From: Bacteroidales bacterium
GTDB lineage: Bacteria > Bacteroidota > Bacteroidia > Bacteroidales > VadinHA17
DNA length: 6,126 nucleotides
Assembly: GCA_017882245.1 (NCBI GenBank)
Contig: JADGPV010000145.1
Location: 1-6,126 of the forward strand
Direction: 5' to 3'
The notes under the pieces were generated by a model, which had not been told where the DNA came from, did no database searches, and saw only the letters and a program-made list of their open reading frames with translations. The position numbers were made by a program, and so were the translations under genes. The stretch's first letter is position 1; each line of letters starts with the position of its first letter. This document shows, piece after piece, positions 5,925-6,126 of this stretch.

Positions 5925-6126
5925 TGAGGAAGGTCTCGGCACAGTATGTATTCACTTCCGCCGGTAAGCCACTCAGGCGGGGAATAGTGACCGTTGACGG
6001 TGACAATACTGTTCTTTCTGTCGAAGATACTGGCGGAGATCTGGAGGAAAGGGCTGATATTGAGTTTTATAATGGCATTATCATCCCCGGCCTTGTAAAC
6101 TGCCATACCCATCTTGAGCTCTCTCA
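5924..6126 (+). CDS. amidohydrolase-superfamily metal-dependent hydrolase, N-terminal part (3' end outside window)
   Basis: The frame opens with ATG at 5924, on the last base of the lipoprotein stop codon, and runs off the window after 67 complete codons. The visible part has the small beta-sandwich start typical of the superfamily, then IIIPGLVNCHTHLELS (about 52-67), in which H61-T-H63 is the first metal-binding H-x-H. The next codon begins CA and is probably His (as in LELSH). Enzymes of this kind deaminate or hydrolyse ring compounds, for example cytosine/guanine-type, S-adenosylhomocysteine or aminofutalosine deaminases. The rest of the metal site and the substrate loops are outside the window, so the substrate cannot be named. 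It is the fifth gene of the coupled run. Confidence 0.85.
   Translation, partial: MRKVSAQYVFTSAGKPLRRGIVTVDGDNTVLSVEDTGGDLEERADIEFYNGIIIPGLVNCHTHLELS

Noticed and set aside
5834..6112. Minus-strand 92-codon frame across the lipoprotein-amidohydrolase junction
   Set aside because: It covers the conserved amidohydrolase start, including the H-x-H motif on the plus strand, and has no protein family resemblance.
1..6126. CRISPR array, tRNA/rRNA gene, insertion sequence or phage genes
   Set aside because: I found no spaced direct repeats, cloverleaf, transposase, integrase or structural phage protein on either strand. Coding density and content are those of a housekeeping region.

Overview
The window looks like ordinary chromosomal DNA from a member of the Bacteroidota, probably the Bacteroidales. 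Four things support this. There is a TonB-dependent receptor of the type abundant in that phylum. The TrpS carries KMGKS in place of KMSKS and resembles Bacteroidota TrpS sequences. A lipoprotein matches DUF4296, a family I know only from this phylum. Promoter-like TAnnTTTG boxes, the Bacteroidota -7 element, precede several genes, and Shine-Dalgarno sites are mostly weak. The genus cannot be read from the sequence.

Layout. Bases 3-347 are the C-terminal end of a TonB-dependent outer-membrane receptor (+). After a 79-base gap with a candidate promoter and a small hairpin comes a 394-residue GNAT-like protein of unknown substrate (+, 427-1611). It converges, across only 14 bases, on trpS, encoding tryptophanyl-tRNA synthetase (-, 1626-2615). 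A 132-base divergent intergenic region (2616-2747) separates trpS from a rightward gene run. This region holds a TATTTTTG box facing trpS, two tandem TATTTTTG boxes facing rbfA, and a GC-rich inverted repeat between them.

The rightward run is rbfA (2748-3092), a class I SAM methyltransferase (3092-3907), a FtsX/LolC-E-type permease (3904-5139), a DUF4296 lipoprotein (5136-5924) and the start of an amidohydrolase (5924 to beyond the window). Every junction overlaps by 1 or 4 bases (TGATG or ATGA), so this is almost certainly one translationally coupled operon. Its products cover small-subunit ribosome maturation, an unidentified methylation, lipoprotein or envelope transport, a surface or periplasmic lipoprotein, and a metal-dependent deaminase or hydrolase.

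I see no mobile element, CRISPR array, tRNA, rRNA or phage gene, and no convincing new system. The points most worth a second look are the divergent promoter region, the pairing of a Lol-like permease with a DUF4296 lipoprotein that has an extra C-terminal domain, and the unassigned methyltransferase coupled to rbfA.
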